A stretch of DNA of 64,000 nucleotides from Desulfosporosinus youngiae DSM 17734 (GTDB lineage Bacteria > Bacillota > Desulfitobacteriia > Desulfitobacteriales > Desulfitobacteriaceae). Made by a program: the position numbers and the translations under genes. The notes under the pieces were generated by a model that worked only from the letters and a program-made list of their open reading frames with translations, was not told the origin of the DNA and did no database searches. This document shows, piece after piece, positions 29,296 to 37,977 of the stretch (position 1 is the stretch's first letter; each line of letters starts with the position of its first letter). The stretch is taken from contig NZ_CM001441.1 in assembly GCF_000244895.1 (NCBI RefSeq), forward strand, positions 1,632,226 to 1,696,225, in the 5' to 3' direction.

Positions 29296-29352
29296 CGTGA
29301 CGGGGGGCGGTCCTTTTGACATAATATGCCGAAAGGACCGTCCCCCGTCACG
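29296..29352. terminator. Long hairpin, 21-bp stem
   Basis: CGTGACGGGGGGCGGTCCTTT and its complement (one G-U pair) are separated by 15 bases. There is no T run, so it is either a bidirectional terminator or a dispersed hairpin repeat. A structurally similar hairpin with a GGGGACAGGT core lies at 58801-58850. Confidence 0.65.
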
Positions 29353-29476
29353 CTGATCTGATAAGTATTGATGTTCTTTCTAACAAGGGCATAGAGAAAC
29401 TGGACTCCTACCGATATCATAGAGTCTTATCCGGTGAAATAAGTATTCACAGACTGTTATGGAAGGAGAATGAAGC

Positions 29477-30370
29477 GTGCGTAGAATTCGTAAGGCGATA
29501 ATTCCAGCAGCAGGATTGGGAACCCGTTTTTTACCCGCCACAAAGGCTCAGCCCAAAGAGATGCTGCCTATAGTCGATAAGCCGACCATTCAATATATAG
29601 TGGAAGAAGCTATTAGCGCCGGAATCGAGGATATTGTTATTGTTACAGGGCGGAATAAGCGAGCTATCGAAGACCACTTTGATCGATCAATGGAACTTGA
29701 GGGGTTTTTAGAGAAAAATGCTAAAGATGAATTACTGGATTTGGTACGGGATATTGCTCGTATGGCAGATATTTACTATGTCCGCCAAAAAGAAGCGTTA
29801 GGCTTGGGACATGCAATTTATAGTGCGCGTAAGTTTATTGGCAATGAATCCTTTGCGGTCCTTTTAGGGGATGATGTTATTTATTCTGAGGTGCCTGTTA
29901 TACGTCAGATGATCGATCAGTATGAGCGTTATGGGGCAAGCATAGTGGGGGTTCAAGAAGTCCCACTACAGGATACGCCGAAATATGGAATCGTAGATGG
30001 TCAAAAGTTTGCGGATCGGCTTTATCGAGCTAAAACTATGATAGAGAAGCCTCGTTTGGAAGAAGCCCCGGAAACTCGTTTAGCGATCATGGGGCGGTAT
30101 ATCCTTAATCCGGAAATTTTCCATATATTAGGGGAACTCCCTGCGGGTAAGGGTGGAGAGATTCAGCTTACTGATGGGATTAAAGAACTTGGACGATATC
30201 AAGACGTCCACGCCTATGAGTTTGAAGGTCGGAGATATGATGTGGGAGATAAGCTGGGCTTTGTAGAAGCAACTATCGAATACGCATTGCGGAGAGAAGA
30301 TTTATCTGAGAATCTTACGCTTTTCTTGCGAAATCTGGTTAAAACGATTGAACAAGATGAGCTTGAATAA
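29477..30370 (+). CDS. galU: UTP-glucose-1-phosphate uridylyltransferase
   Basis: 297 residues. The nucleotide-binding start [23 protein letters not shown], the block [24 protein letters not shown] and the C-terminal [12 protein letters not shown] and YDVGDKLGF are diagnostic for bacterial GalU. It makes UDP-glucose, the donor for the cyclic glucan synthase upstream. The start is GTG 29477 with GGAAGGAG at a suitable distance. Confidence 0.96.
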   Translation: MRRIRKAIIPAAGLGTRFLPATKAQPKEMLPIVDKPTIQYIVEEAISAGIEDIVIVTGRNKRAIEDHFDRSMELEGFLEKNAKDELLDLVRDIARMADIYYVRQKEALGLGHAIYSARKFIGNESFAVLLGDDVIYSEVPVIRQMIDQYERYGASIVGVQEVPLQDTPKYGIVDGQKFADRLYRAKTMIEKPRLEEAPETRLAIMGRYILNPEIFHILGELPAGKGGEIQLTDGIKELGRYQDVHAYEFEGRRYDVGDKLGFVEATIEYALRREDLSENLTLFLRNLVKTIEQDELE

Positions 30371-30427
30371 GGTCATGTAACGATTATCCGAAAAATGTGT
30401 TTAGTATTAACTGAAATGAGATGATAC

Positions 30428-30886
30428 ATGTTGACAAAGAAACTAAGTATAGCCTTATTGTTATTTTTATGTTTTGGAATTATATCCTACTACACAATCA
30501 ATAATCATATTCCAAAAGAAGCACCTGTCCCAATCGTCGAATACAATAATAAACTAATTCCAACAACTGAGTCCATGTATAATTGGTTTGATAAGGGAAA
30601 AGGTGGAAATAGTCATCTTGCGCTTCCACCAGAAGAGAATACAAAGGACCTAGAAGCCATTGCAGTTGAACAGAATAGGGATATAATGATTAAATTTGAT
30701 ACCAAATATCAACCACAACAAATCGAAATAATACACTGGACCCAAGGGAGAATTAAGTCCAGCTTGATCTTAAACGGTATGACATTTAAAACAGCCACTG
30801 TTCCCGGTATTTATGTTTATGAAGTTATAGGTAAATGGGACGAAACTCATCAGTCTGCACACTCATTTGGAATTGAAGTAAAGTAA
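30428..30886 (+). CDS. Hypothetical exported or membrane-anchored protein
   Basis: 152 residues. An N-terminal hydrophobic segment after two lysines (LSIALLLFLCFGIISYYTI) is a signal anchor or signal peptide. The remainder is polar, probably beta-rich (…EIIHWTQGRIKSSLILNG…, …ATVPGIYVYEVIGKW…), and resembles an extracellular immunoglobulin-like module. No catalytic motif is seen. The ribosome site is weak. Function unknown. Confidence 0.65.
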   Translation: MLTKKLSIALLLFLCFGIISYYTINNHIPKEAPVPIVEYNNKLIPTTESMYNWFDKGKGGNSHLALPPEENTKDLEAIAVEQNRDIMIKFDTKYQPQQIEIIHWTQGRIKSSLILNGMTFKTATVPGIYVYEVIGKWDETHQSAHSFGIEVK

Positions 30887-30952
30887 ATATGAATCTAAAA
30901 ATGCAAGACTCTCTTCCGGGATTCCGAGGAGGATGAGTGCCTGGGTGTAGGT

Positions 30953-30979
30953 CAAAATCGACACCAGTGTCGTTTTTGG
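30953..30979 (+). terminator. Terminator
   Basis: AAAATCGACA-CCAG-TGTCGTTTTT. A short GC stem flanked by A and T runs, as in a bidirectional intrinsic terminator. Confidence 0.7.
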
Positions 30980-31071
30980 ATTGCCCCACCGTCATCATGC
31001 TCAATATGTTAAACCTTACCTGTTAAGAAATCTTAATATTCATAAAGTAATATTTGGAAGGAAATGCAAAA

Positions 31072-31377
31072 TTGAACAACAATGAAGTATCTAAAAAAGG
31101 AACATTGCTTGATAAAATTTCAATCGGCATCGCGATTACGCTTGTGATAGTTATCTGTAATGAGTTTTTTCAGGTTATACCTACACATAAAACCAAACTG
31201 GAAGGAGCTTTACTCTTATCACCATTATTGATAGCTCCTATTGGTATAATAATTGGTTTAATCTCAATCATAAAAGATAGAACTATTCTGGCAATATGGG
31301 GTGTAATTATAAATATTATTCTAGGTTCTTTCCCCTTTTTTTATAGGATATTAGTAACTTTGATAATAGGCCCTTAA
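31072..31377 (+). CDS. Small membrane protein, unknown
   Basis: 101 residues with three predicted membrane helices (ISIGIAITLVIVICNEFF; LLLSPLLIAPIGIIIGLISI; ILAIWGVIINIILGSFPFFY). The start is uncertain. TTG 31072 has GGAAGG about 11 bases upstream; an in-frame TTG at 31054 lacks one. No family recognised. Confidence 0.5.
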   Translation: MNNNEVSKKGTLLDKISIGIAITLVIVICNEFFQVIPTHKTKLEGALLLSPLLIAPIGIIIGLISIIKDRTILAIWGVIINIILGSFPFFYRILVTLIIGP

Positions 31378-31544
31378 TTCCAAAATCTTCTATGGTTCTT
31401 TTGGCAATTGTGGTTCATGGGTTTGTCGTGAAAGAACCTGCTTGCCCTCTTTACAGTTTTCTATTTTCTGAGTTAAAATGTCTATATGACTCAAATTTAG
31501 AAAGATTTTGCTCATTTCCATTAAGGGGGGAGACTAAAGAAGGC

Positions 31545-33272
31545 ATGAAAACATTAATGACAGGCAATGAGGCAATAGCCCGAGGTGTCTACGAATACGG
31601 TGTCAGCGTTGCCGCAGCTTACCCTGGTACACCCAGCACTGAAATCCTCGAAACGATTGCCAAATACCCGGAAGTTTATTCTCAATGGTCGCCTAATGAA
31701 AAAGTAGCGATGGAAGTTGGCATTGGCGCAGCTATTGCCGGTGCACGCTCGATTGTTGCCATGAAAATGGTGGGAGTTAATGTAGCTGCCGATCCGCTCT
31801 TCACTGTGGCTTACACCGGAGTTCGTGCCGGATTAGTCTTGATCTCAGCCGATGATCCTGGAATGCACTCTTCACAAAACGAGCAGGACAATAGATTATA
31901 TGCGGCCTTTGCTAAGATACCGCTTTTAGAACCCTCGAATTCCCAGGAAGCGAAAGACATGGTTGGCTTGGCTATGGAAATTTCCGAAACCTTTGATACG
32001 CCGGTTATGCTAAGGATTACGACTCGAATAGCCCACTCTCAAAGTTTAGTGGAGCTGAACGATCCCTGTGAACGGCTGGTTAAGACCTATGAACGGGACC
32101 TGCGTAAATACGTGATGCTCCCGGGGAATGCGCGGGCCAGGCGTTTGGTAGTAGAAGACAGAATGCATAAACTCGCCGAATACAGCGAAACAGTGGCAGT
32201 CAATAATATCGAATTGCAAGACCGGTCCATTGGGGTTATCACCTCCGGTATTTCTTATCAATATGTCAAAGAAGCTCTTCCTGCGGTTTCCGTCCTTAAA
32301 TTAGGCTTAACCAATCCTTTACCTTCAGGGTTAATCAAAGAGTTCGCTGCCAAAGTGGACAAACTTTATGTCGTCGAGGAATTAGAACCCTATATAGAAA
32401 ACGAAGTCCGCCGCCTGGGCATCAATGTCATCGGGAAAGAGCTCTTCCCTCCCTATGGCGAATTTTCCGTGCGTATGGTATCGGAAAAGATCAGCGGTCA
32501 GCCCGGAATAACCGTAGCGCCGGCTTTTGACTCTCCGATCCGGCCGCCGGTTATGTGTCCCGGATGTCCGCACCGCGGAATGTTTTACGCCTTAAAACAG
32601 CTTAAACTGGTTGTTTCCGGCGATATTGGCTGCTACACTCTGGGAGCCATGGCTCCCCTCGAAGCAATGGATACCACGATCTGCATGGGAGCCTCAATAT
32701 CCGCAGGCTTAGGAATGATAAAGGCTCATCCGGAAATGGCCGGCAATATGGTGGCCGTGATTGGTGACTCAACCTTTTTGCATTCAGGAATTACCGGTTT
32801 GATGGATGTGGTTTATAATAAGGCCAATCTGACCACGATCATCTTAGATAACTCTATTACAGCCATGACAGGGCACCAGGATAACCCGTCCACAGGTAAG
32901 AACCTGATGGGTCAGCCGGCGCCTCAGGTGGACGTTGTAGCCTTGTGTAAAGCCCTGGGAATAAAACGGGTCACGGAAGTTGATCCCTTTGACCTTAATA
33001 ATGTTAAAGAGATAATCAAGACAGAAGTAGCCGTTCCGGAGTCATCCGTGATTATTGCCCGGCGTCCTTGTGCGCTTATTATCAAAAATAATGAAAAACC
33101 GCTTACGGTTCAAGACTGTACCGGATGCAAAATGTGCTTAAAATTAGGCTGTCCGGCACTTTCCTTTGATGAAGAAATGAAAACAGTTGTGGTTGACCAG
33201 GCCCTATGTACTGGGTGCGGATTATGTATTAATGTATGCAAATTTAATGCCTTGCGAAAGGCGGGTGAATAA
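31545..33272 (+). CDS. iorA: Indolepyruvate ferredoxin oxidoreductase, alpha subunit
   Basis: 575 residues. The N-terminal pyrimidine-domain region (TGNEAIARGVYEYGVSVAAA, YPGTPSTEILE) is followed by the TPP-binding domain (CPGCPHRGMFYAL, GDSTFLHSGITGL, ITAMTGHQDNPSTG) and two C-terminal [4Fe-4S] motifs (CTGCKMCLKLGCP and CTGCGLCINVCK). It decarboxylates aryl pyruvates to aryl-acetyl-CoA with ferredoxin reduction. Start set at ATG 31545, where the family begins; the frame extends 51 codons upstream without homology. The beta subunit follows directly. Confidence 0.95.
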   Translation: MKTLMTGNEAIARGVYEYGVSVAAAYPGTPSTEILETIAKYPEVYSQWSPNEKVAMEVGIGAAIAGARSIVAMKMVGVNVAADPLFTVAYTGVRAGLVLISADDPGMHSSQNEQDNRLYAAFAKIPLLEPSNSQEAKDMVGLAMEISETFDTPVMLRITTRIAHSQSLVELNDPCERLVKTYERDLRKYVMLPGNARARRLVVEDRMHKLAEYSETVAVNNIELQDRSIGVITSGISYQYVKEALPAVSVLKLGLTNPLPSGLIKEFAAKVDKLYVVEELEPYIENEVRRLGINVIGKELFPPYGEFSVRMVSEKISGQPGITVAPAFDSPIRPPVMCPGCPHRGMFYALKQLKLVVSGDIGCYTLGAMAPLEAMDTTICMGASISAGLGMIKAHPEMAGNMVAVIGDSTFLHSGITGLMDVVYNKANLTTIILDNSITAMTGHQDNPSTGKNLMGQPAPQVDVVALCKALGIKRVTEVDPFDLNNVKEIIKTEVAVPESSVIIARRPCALIIKNNEKPLTVQDCTGCKMCLKLGCPALSFDEEMKTVVVDQALCTGCGLCINVCKFNALRKAGE

Positions 33273-33273
33273 T

Positions 33274-33855
33274 ATGTCTAAAATAATGAATGTCCTACTG
33301 GTGGGAGTTGGTGGTCAGGGAACAATTTTGGCTTCGAAAATTCTGACCCATGTTGCTCTGGCCCAAGGCTACGAAGTGAAAATGTCAGAAATTCATGGCA
33401 TGGCTCAGCGAGGCGGATCAGTGGTAACTCAAGTTCGTATAGGAAAAGACGTTTACTCACCTGTCATTGAACCGGGGGAAGCAGATTTTATTGTTGCTTT
33501 CGAACAGTTGGAAGCCTACCGGTGGGCACACTACTTGAAAAAAGACGGGGTTTTAATCGTTAACAATCAAAAGATTGCACCCTTACCCGTACTCATCGGA
33601 GCCGCAACCTATCCTGAGACTATCCTGGCCGACCTGAAGGACCGAGTTGAGCGCTTTATCGAATTAGACGGCTTAAAGTTAGCTCACGAGGCCGGAAATT
33701 CTAAAGCCACCAATGTAGTGCTGATGGGGGTTCTCTCTAAGTATATGGAATTCCCTGAGGATTCCTGGCAAAACGCTCTTGCCGCGAAGATTCCGGCCAA
33801 ACTGCTGGACTTAAATCAAAGAGCCTTTGCTTCCGGAGTTGCTGAGGTCAAGTAA
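33274..33855 (+). CDS. iorB: Indolepyruvate ferredoxin oxidoreductase, beta subunit
   Basis: 193 residues of the pyruvate:ferredoxin oxidoreductase gamma-domain family. It begins NVLLVGVGGQGTILASKIL and carries EIHGMAQRGGSVVTQVRIG, both diagnostic. It begins one base after the iorA stop codon, so it is translationally coupled. Start at ATG 33274 rather than the in-frame extension inside iorA. It forms the heterodimer with IorA. Confidence 0.95.
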   Translation: MSKIMNVLLVGVGGQGTILASKILTHVALAQGYEVKMSEIHGMAQRGGSVVTQVRIGKDVYSPVIEPGEADFIVAFEQLEAYRWAHYLKKDGVLIVNNQKIAPLPVLIGAATYPETILADLKDRVERFIELDGLKLAHEAGNSKATNVVLMGVLSKYMEFPEDSWQNALAAKIPAKLLDLNQRAFASGVAEVK

Positions 33856-33912
33856 ACTTTGTAATTCGTATTGAAATTGCAACAGAATTGAAACTGCAGC
33901 AAAACTAATAAA

Positions 33913-33954
33913 ACAAGCCCGTGAACGTCTAATAGGAACGTTCACGGGCTTTGT
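33913..33954. terminator. Terminator between iorB and the minus-strand Arc-like gene
   Basis: ACAAGCCCGTGAACGT/ACGTTCACGGGCTTTGT, a 16-bp stem with one bulge and a 9-nt loop. It serves two convergent genes and could act in both directions. Confidence 0.75.
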
Positions 33955-33962
33955 CTATTCAC

Positions 33963-34151
33963 TCACTCACTCGGATTCCCCGCATCCTTAGGACCGTCCG
34001 GATCCTTCAAGCGACCCGCTCGCCGGACAGCGTCCCGGAGCAAAAACTCGATGTGAGCGTTGGCACTTCGAAATTCATCGGCTGCCCAGCGTTCTAGAGC
34101 TGCATAAAGTTTTGGATCAAGGCGTAAGGGGAATTGCTTTTTAGTTGCCAT
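33963..34151 (-). CDS. Small Arc/ribbon-helix-helix-like protein
   Basis: 62 residues. [20 protein letters not shown] followed by an Ala-rich helix and [12 protein letters not shown] fits a ribbon-helix-helix DNA-binding fold of the Arc/HicB-antitoxin type. The start at 34151 has GGATGTGG upstream; an in-frame ATG at 34190 has no ribosome site. It lies downstream of, and in the same direction as, the SPFH gene and is probably co-transcribed with it. It may regulate that gene; no toxin partner is visible. Confidence 0.65.
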   Translation of the reverse strand: MATKKQFPLRLDPKLYAALERWAADEFRSANAHIEFLLRDAVRRAGRLKDPDGPKDAGNPSE

Positions 34152-34232
34152 TTTACCACATCCAATGTCAAACTGCTGCTTTTTAGGCATGATGGAATGT
34201 ACGTTGGCTTAGTGCCGGCCCAGGCTTTCATG

Positions 34233-35072
34233 TTAATACATGGTTCCGGCATTTATGACAGGTTGGGTTGCGCGTTCTGAAACAATTGATACGAGAAGGT
34301 TATTAATCATAGCGGCTTTGCGCTCTTCGTCAAGCTTTACGACACCGTCGTTTTCGATTCGTTCAATAGCCATCTGGACCATACCAACCGCACCCTCCAC
34401 AATGATCTGGCGGGCGGAAAGGATCGCTGAAGCTTGCTGTCTCTGCAGCATTGCGCCTGCGATTTCAGTAGCATAGGCCAGGTGGGTAAGACGTGCTTCG
34501 CTTACTTCCACTCCCGCAAGGCTCAAGCGCTGTTGGAGTTCGTTCGTTAGCTCATTTGATACCTCTTCGGGATTACCTCTTAGGGAGAACCCTTCACTTT
34601 CGTAGTTATCGTATGCGTACCGGGTTGCTACGTGACGCAAAGCGGTTTCACTTTGAATTTCAACGAATTCTTCATATTTCTCCACATCGAAAATTGCTTT
34701 AGCGGTATCAACGACCCGAAAGACGACAACGGCAGCAATCTCAACCGGATTACCCTCGATGTCATTAACCTTGAGGGTTTTGCTGTTGAAATTCCGAACC
34801 CGTAAAGAAACCCCTTTGCGTATGGCGAGGGGAACGCTTAACCACAGACCGGGTTCGCGGATCGTGCCCAGATAACTCCCGAAAAAGACCAGGGCATAGG
34901 ACTTATTAGGCTGCACAACAAAAATTCCGGTTGCTGAGATAATGGCCAGGATAATCAGTGGAATACCTACAAAGTTGAGCTGCGCGACTAAAGCGATCCC
35001 TCCGATCAATAAGGCCAGGATAAGAATCAGGGCGAGATAACCGTTGATAGCCCATGCTTTTTTTTCAGTCAT
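34233..35072 (-). CDS. SPFH/Band 7 domain membrane protein
   Basis: 279 residues. Two N-terminal hydrophobic helices (about 9-28 and 32-50) precede an SPFH domain (…FGSYLGTIREPGLWLSVPLA… to …LTHLAYATEIAGAMLQRQQA…), with a coiled C-terminal region. The family organises membrane microdomains or supports membrane stress responses. The ribosome site AAGGAGG lies just upstream on the minus strand. A small Arc-like gene follows. Confidence 0.88.
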   Translation of the reverse strand: MTEKKAWAINGYLALILILALLIGGIALVAQLNFVGIPLIILAIISATGIFVVQPNKSYALVFFGSYLGTIREPGLWLSVPLAIRKGVSLRVRNFNSKTLKVNDIEGNPVEIAAVVVFRVVDTAKAIFDVEKYEEFVEIQSETALRHVATRYAYDNYESEGFSLRGNPEEVSNELTNELQQRLSLAGVEVSEARLTHLAYATEIAGAMLQRQQASAILSARQIIVEGAVGMVQMAIERIENDGVVKLDEERKAAMINNLLVSIVSERATQPVINAGTMY

Positions 35073-35294
35073 ATAGTTTCCTCCTTAAGAAATAATTGTT
35101 TTGCTTCCTTTAGTTAATACTAAAAATAATAACAAAACTTGATACTGATATGATATCATTTTTATATCAAAGTGTAAAGTTCTTGAAAAAATAGATGATT
35201 ATACAATAGGAATATGGGTCATTTTATAAATGATTGTCAGAATACTGGTTTTAAAGGGTTTCAATAGTTTAAAGTATGGAAGGAGTGCCAGCTA

Positions 35295-36164
35295 ATGACT
35301 CAAGCGCCAGTTCCTAAACCTACGTTTCCGGCTCAGCACCAAGATCGACAACCAGGTTTCGAATCGATTATGAATCCAAAACCAATAGCTGAAGATGTGA
35401 ATTATCTGGGCAGTGCCAAGTTAAAAGGAAAAGTTGCTGTCGTAACCGGAGGGGATAGCGGAATAGGACGGGCAGTGTCTATAGCCTATGCTAAAGAAGG
35501 TGCTGATTTAGTCATTGTCCACTTAAACGAACATGAGGATGCCAATGAAACAAAAGTCCGCGTAGAACAATTAGGTCAGCGCTGCTTAATTATGGCAGGG
35601 GATATGGGAGATGAGGTCTTTTGCCAACAAGTTGTCGATCAGACCATTAAGACCTTTGGTAAACTTGATATCTTAGTCAACAATGCCGGAGAACAACATC
35701 CCCAGAACAGTTTATTGGATATCACAAGTGCCCAGCTGGAAAGAACCTTCCGAACCAATATCTTTGGTTACTTCTATTTAACCAAAGCAGCTTTACCCCA
35801 TCTGAAATCAGGGAGTGTGATTATCAACACTGCATCGATTACCGCCTATGAAGGACATGACCAACTCATTGATTACTCGGCAAGTAAAGGTGCCGTGGTT
35901 TCCTTCAACCGGTCTTTGTCGGAATCTCTCTGTAAGTTAGGGATTCGGGTGAATGGGGTTGCTCCGGGGCCTATTTGGACACCGCTGATTCCTGCCTCGT
36001 TTCAAGCCAACGATGTGGCGACGTTCGGAAGCACAACTCCAATGCAGCGAGCCGGGCAGCCAAAAGAACTGGCTCCGGTTTATGTTTTTTTGGCTTCGGA
36101 AGATTCTTCGTATATGTCAGGCCAGATGCTTCACGTCAATGGCGGTACAATCATTAACAACTGA
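35295..36164 (+). CDS. Short-chain dehydrogenase/reductase
   Basis: 289 residues. An N-terminal extension of about 45 residues (…TFPAQHQDRQPGFESIMNP…) is typical of the YhdF/YghA 'general stress' SDR group. The cofactor loop T51-GGDSGIG58, NNAG, and the catalytic Y194-SAS-K198 are present. It is a cytoplasmic NAD(P)-dependent oxidoreductase of unknown substrate. The ribosome site GGAAGGAG precedes the start. Monocistronic. Confidence 0.92.
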   Translation: MTQAPVPKPTFPAQHQDRQPGFESIMNPKPIAEDVNYLGSAKLKGKVAVVTGGDSGIGRAVSIAYAKEGADLVIVHLNEHEDANETKVRVEQLGQRCLIMAGDMGDEVFCQQVVDQTIKTFGKLDILVNNAGEQHPQNSLLDITSAQLERTFRTNIFGYFYLTKAALPHLKSGSVIINTASITAYEGHDQLIDYSASKGAVVSFNRSLSESLCKLGIRVNGVAPGPIWTPLIPASFQANDVATFGSTTPMQRAGQPKELAPVYVFLASEDSSYMSGQMLHVNGGTIINN

Positions 36165-36510
36165 TATCTTTAATTAGGCTGTAGGAAGGGAATTATCCAT
36201 TCGCAGAGCCAAAGCTTTTCTCCGGGCCGGTGCCAGGCCAATGACTACTTCCGGATTCGGGCAATCTCTTTTTGTCGGGACCTCATGCTTGGATTAGTCA
36301 TGTTTTTGGGATGGAAAAGCAGAGCATTTAAGTCATTCAAGTCACAAATGACTGAGAAGAGTCCTTTGTGACTTGCTTTTTGTTAATTGAACAAACAAGG
36401 CTGGTTATAAAACAATATTCAAGCGAAACAAGTGAAAATGCGTTGGGGAGCATCCTTAAGACGACAGTTAAGTAGCAGTTATAGATAAAATAATATTCCG
36501 TAGCTGAACT
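36165..36510. other. Non-coding gap after the SDR gene
   Basis: It holds a hairpin AAGTCACAAA...TTTGTGACTT followed by GCTTTTTG at 36338-36382, terminator-like. The same segment contains AAGTCA/TGACT half-sites (36330-36352) of the kind found upstream of other sigma-54 promoters in the window. A short protein-like stretch near 36195-36290 has no start and ends quickly. No tRNA gene is seen. Confidence 0.45.
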
Positions 36511-36515
36511 TAAGG

Positions 36516-36533
36516 TTGGCATTGAATTTGCAT
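36516..36533 (+). promoter_or_regulatory. Sigma-54 promoter (distal) upstream of pylB
   Basis: TTGGCATTGAATTTGCAT has the -24 GG and -12 GC elements separated by exactly 10 bases. Transcription should start near 36543 and run towards pylB, 331 bases downstream. A perfect hairpin at 36646-36690 lies between it and the proximal promoter. Confidence 0.75.
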
Positions 36534-36645
36534 AATTCATAATTACATAATAAAATTTTAAGTGCCTATAGCATTCTTAATTATAGGACCTTATTACTAT
36601 TAAATACTCACTCACTTCTCAAAACCTCTAATTCACCATCATTCT

Positions 36646-36690
36646 GTATAGAAAGGGTTCAGTGATCTCGAAACTGAACCCTTTCTATAC
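36646..36690. repeat. Perfect 17-bp hairpin between the two pyl promoters
   Basis: GTATAGAAAGGGTTCAG and its exact complement are separated by 11 bases. No T run follows, so it is not a standard terminator. It would end or structure a ~150-nt RNA made from the distal sigma-54 promoter. Confidence 0.7.
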
Positions 36691-36810
36691 TATGATTGCG
36701 GCAAGGCACCTCCTCATCAACGGGATATTTAATAATTTACTATAAAATTGAGTAAATATGGACAACTCTCCCAGTGTATGCGGGTTTTAGGATCTAAAAA
36801 GCCTCTGATC

Positions 36811-36828
36811 CTGGCATAGAATTTGCGC
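36811..36828 (+). promoter_or_regulatory. Sigma-54 promoter (proximal) of the pyl operon
   Basis: CTGGCATAGAATTTGCGC: GG and GC are 10 bases apart, a close match to the -24/-12 consensus. Transcription should start near 36838, 36 bases before the pylB start codon. Confidence 0.8.
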
Positions 36829-36873
36829 TTTTGAAATCATATGGCTGGAGAAACTTAAAAAGTAGGGGATTAT

Positions 36874-37977
36874 ATGATCAACACGACATCCTTGATGTTA
36901 GATGTAATTCTGGAAAAGGCTGAGCAGGAGAACCCTTTGAGCAGAGAGGAACTTAAGTTTTTGCTGACATTATCAGAAGAAAGTGATCTTTCTAAGGTAT
37001 TTACCCTTGCTCGTCAGCTTCGCAGGCGCTATTTTGAGGATAAACTATTTATTTATGGATTTGTGTATTTCTCAACTTATTGCCGCAATGACTGTGCTTT
37101 TTGTCTGTATCGCAGATCAAATCACGCTTTAGACCGGTATCGTAAAACAGACTTGGAAATTATGGAGACCGTTTCGAGTCTTGTGAAGTCAGGCGTTCAC
37201 TTAGTGGACTTGACCATGGGAGAAGATCCTCAATATTTTGACAACCGGGAATCAGGCTTTGCACATTTGATAAGTACTGTGGAACAAATCAAAGATAGAA
37301 CGGGAATTCCGATTATGATCTCGGCAGGAGTTGTTCCGGAGCAGGCACTGCGGGAGTTTAAAGCGGCTGGGGCTGATTGGTATGCAGTCTATCAAGAAAC
37401 CCATAACCCTGATTTATATCATAAACTCAGACTTGGACAAAGCTACACTGAACGAATGGAACGAAAAAAGTTAGCCCATAAGTTAGGCTTCCTCATTGAG
37501 GAAGGGTTACTGACAGGCGTGGGCGACACGGAAGAGGACTTGGTAAATTCTCTGGAGAGGATGAGGGATTTAGGTGCGGAGCAGGTCCGGGTAATGAGTT
37601 TTGTTCCGCAGAAGGGTACTCCTATGCAAGACGTCACTTCGGTATCCCGGCATAGAGAATTGTTGATCATCGCTGTTATGCGTTTAATATTTCCGGATCG
37701 CTTGATTCCGGCTTCACTGGATGTTGATGGACTGAATGGCTTGGCCAACCGCCTGAATGCCGGGGCGAATGTCATAACCTCAGTTATACCGCCACATTCC
37801 GGCTTGGCTGGAGTGTCCAATCATTCGTTGGATATTGAAGACGGAAATCGAACGATAAGTAAAATTATCCCCGTTCTTGCTGAACAAGGACTGGCTCTGG
37901 CAACCAGAGATGACTTTGCAGAGTGGATCAGGCAGCGGCAGACGTTAATTATTCCTTCAGGAGGAGCATTAGTATGA
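36874..37977 (+). CDS. pylB: Methylornithine synthase, pyrrolysine biosynthesis radical SAM protein
   Basis: 367 residues. The radical SAM motif C70-RND-C74-AF-C77 lies in VYFSTYCRNDCAFCLYRRSN, which is typical of PylB. PylB converts lysine to 3-methylornithine by carbon-backbone rearrangement, the first step of pyrrolysine synthesis. The ribosome site is GTAGGGGAT. It ends in TGA, overlapping the pylC ATG by four bases (ATGA). The identification is strengthened by pylC, pylD and pylSn immediately downstream. Confidence 0.95.
   Translation: MINTTSLMLDVILEKAEQENPLSREELKFLLTLSEESDLSKVFTLARQLRRRYFEDKLFIYGFVYFSTYCRNDCAFCLYRRSNHALDRYRKTDLEIMETVSSLVKSGVHLVDLTMGEDPQYFDNRESGFAHLISTVEQIKDRTGIPIMISAGVVPEQALREFKAAGADWYAVYQETHNPDLYHKLRLGQSYTERMERKKLAHKLGFLIEEGLLTGVGDTEEDLVNSLERMRDLGAEQVRVMSFVPQKGTPMQDVTSVSRHRELLIIAVMRLIFPDRLIPASLDVDGLNGLANRLNAGANVITSVIPPHSGLAGVSNHSLDIEDGNRTISKIIPVLAEQGLALATRDDFAEWIRQRQTLIIPSGGALV

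Noticed and set aside
36195-36290. Short protein-like stretch (…SIRRAKAFLRAGA…) resembling a lyase fragment
   Set aside because: Too short, no start codon or ribosome site, and the similarity is limited to a common helix pattern.
36165-36873. Possible tRNA-Pyl or pylSc gene upstream of pylB
   Set aside because: Read by eye on both strands, no cloverleaf with a CUA anticodon and no open frame of the needed length was found; a covariance search would be decisive.
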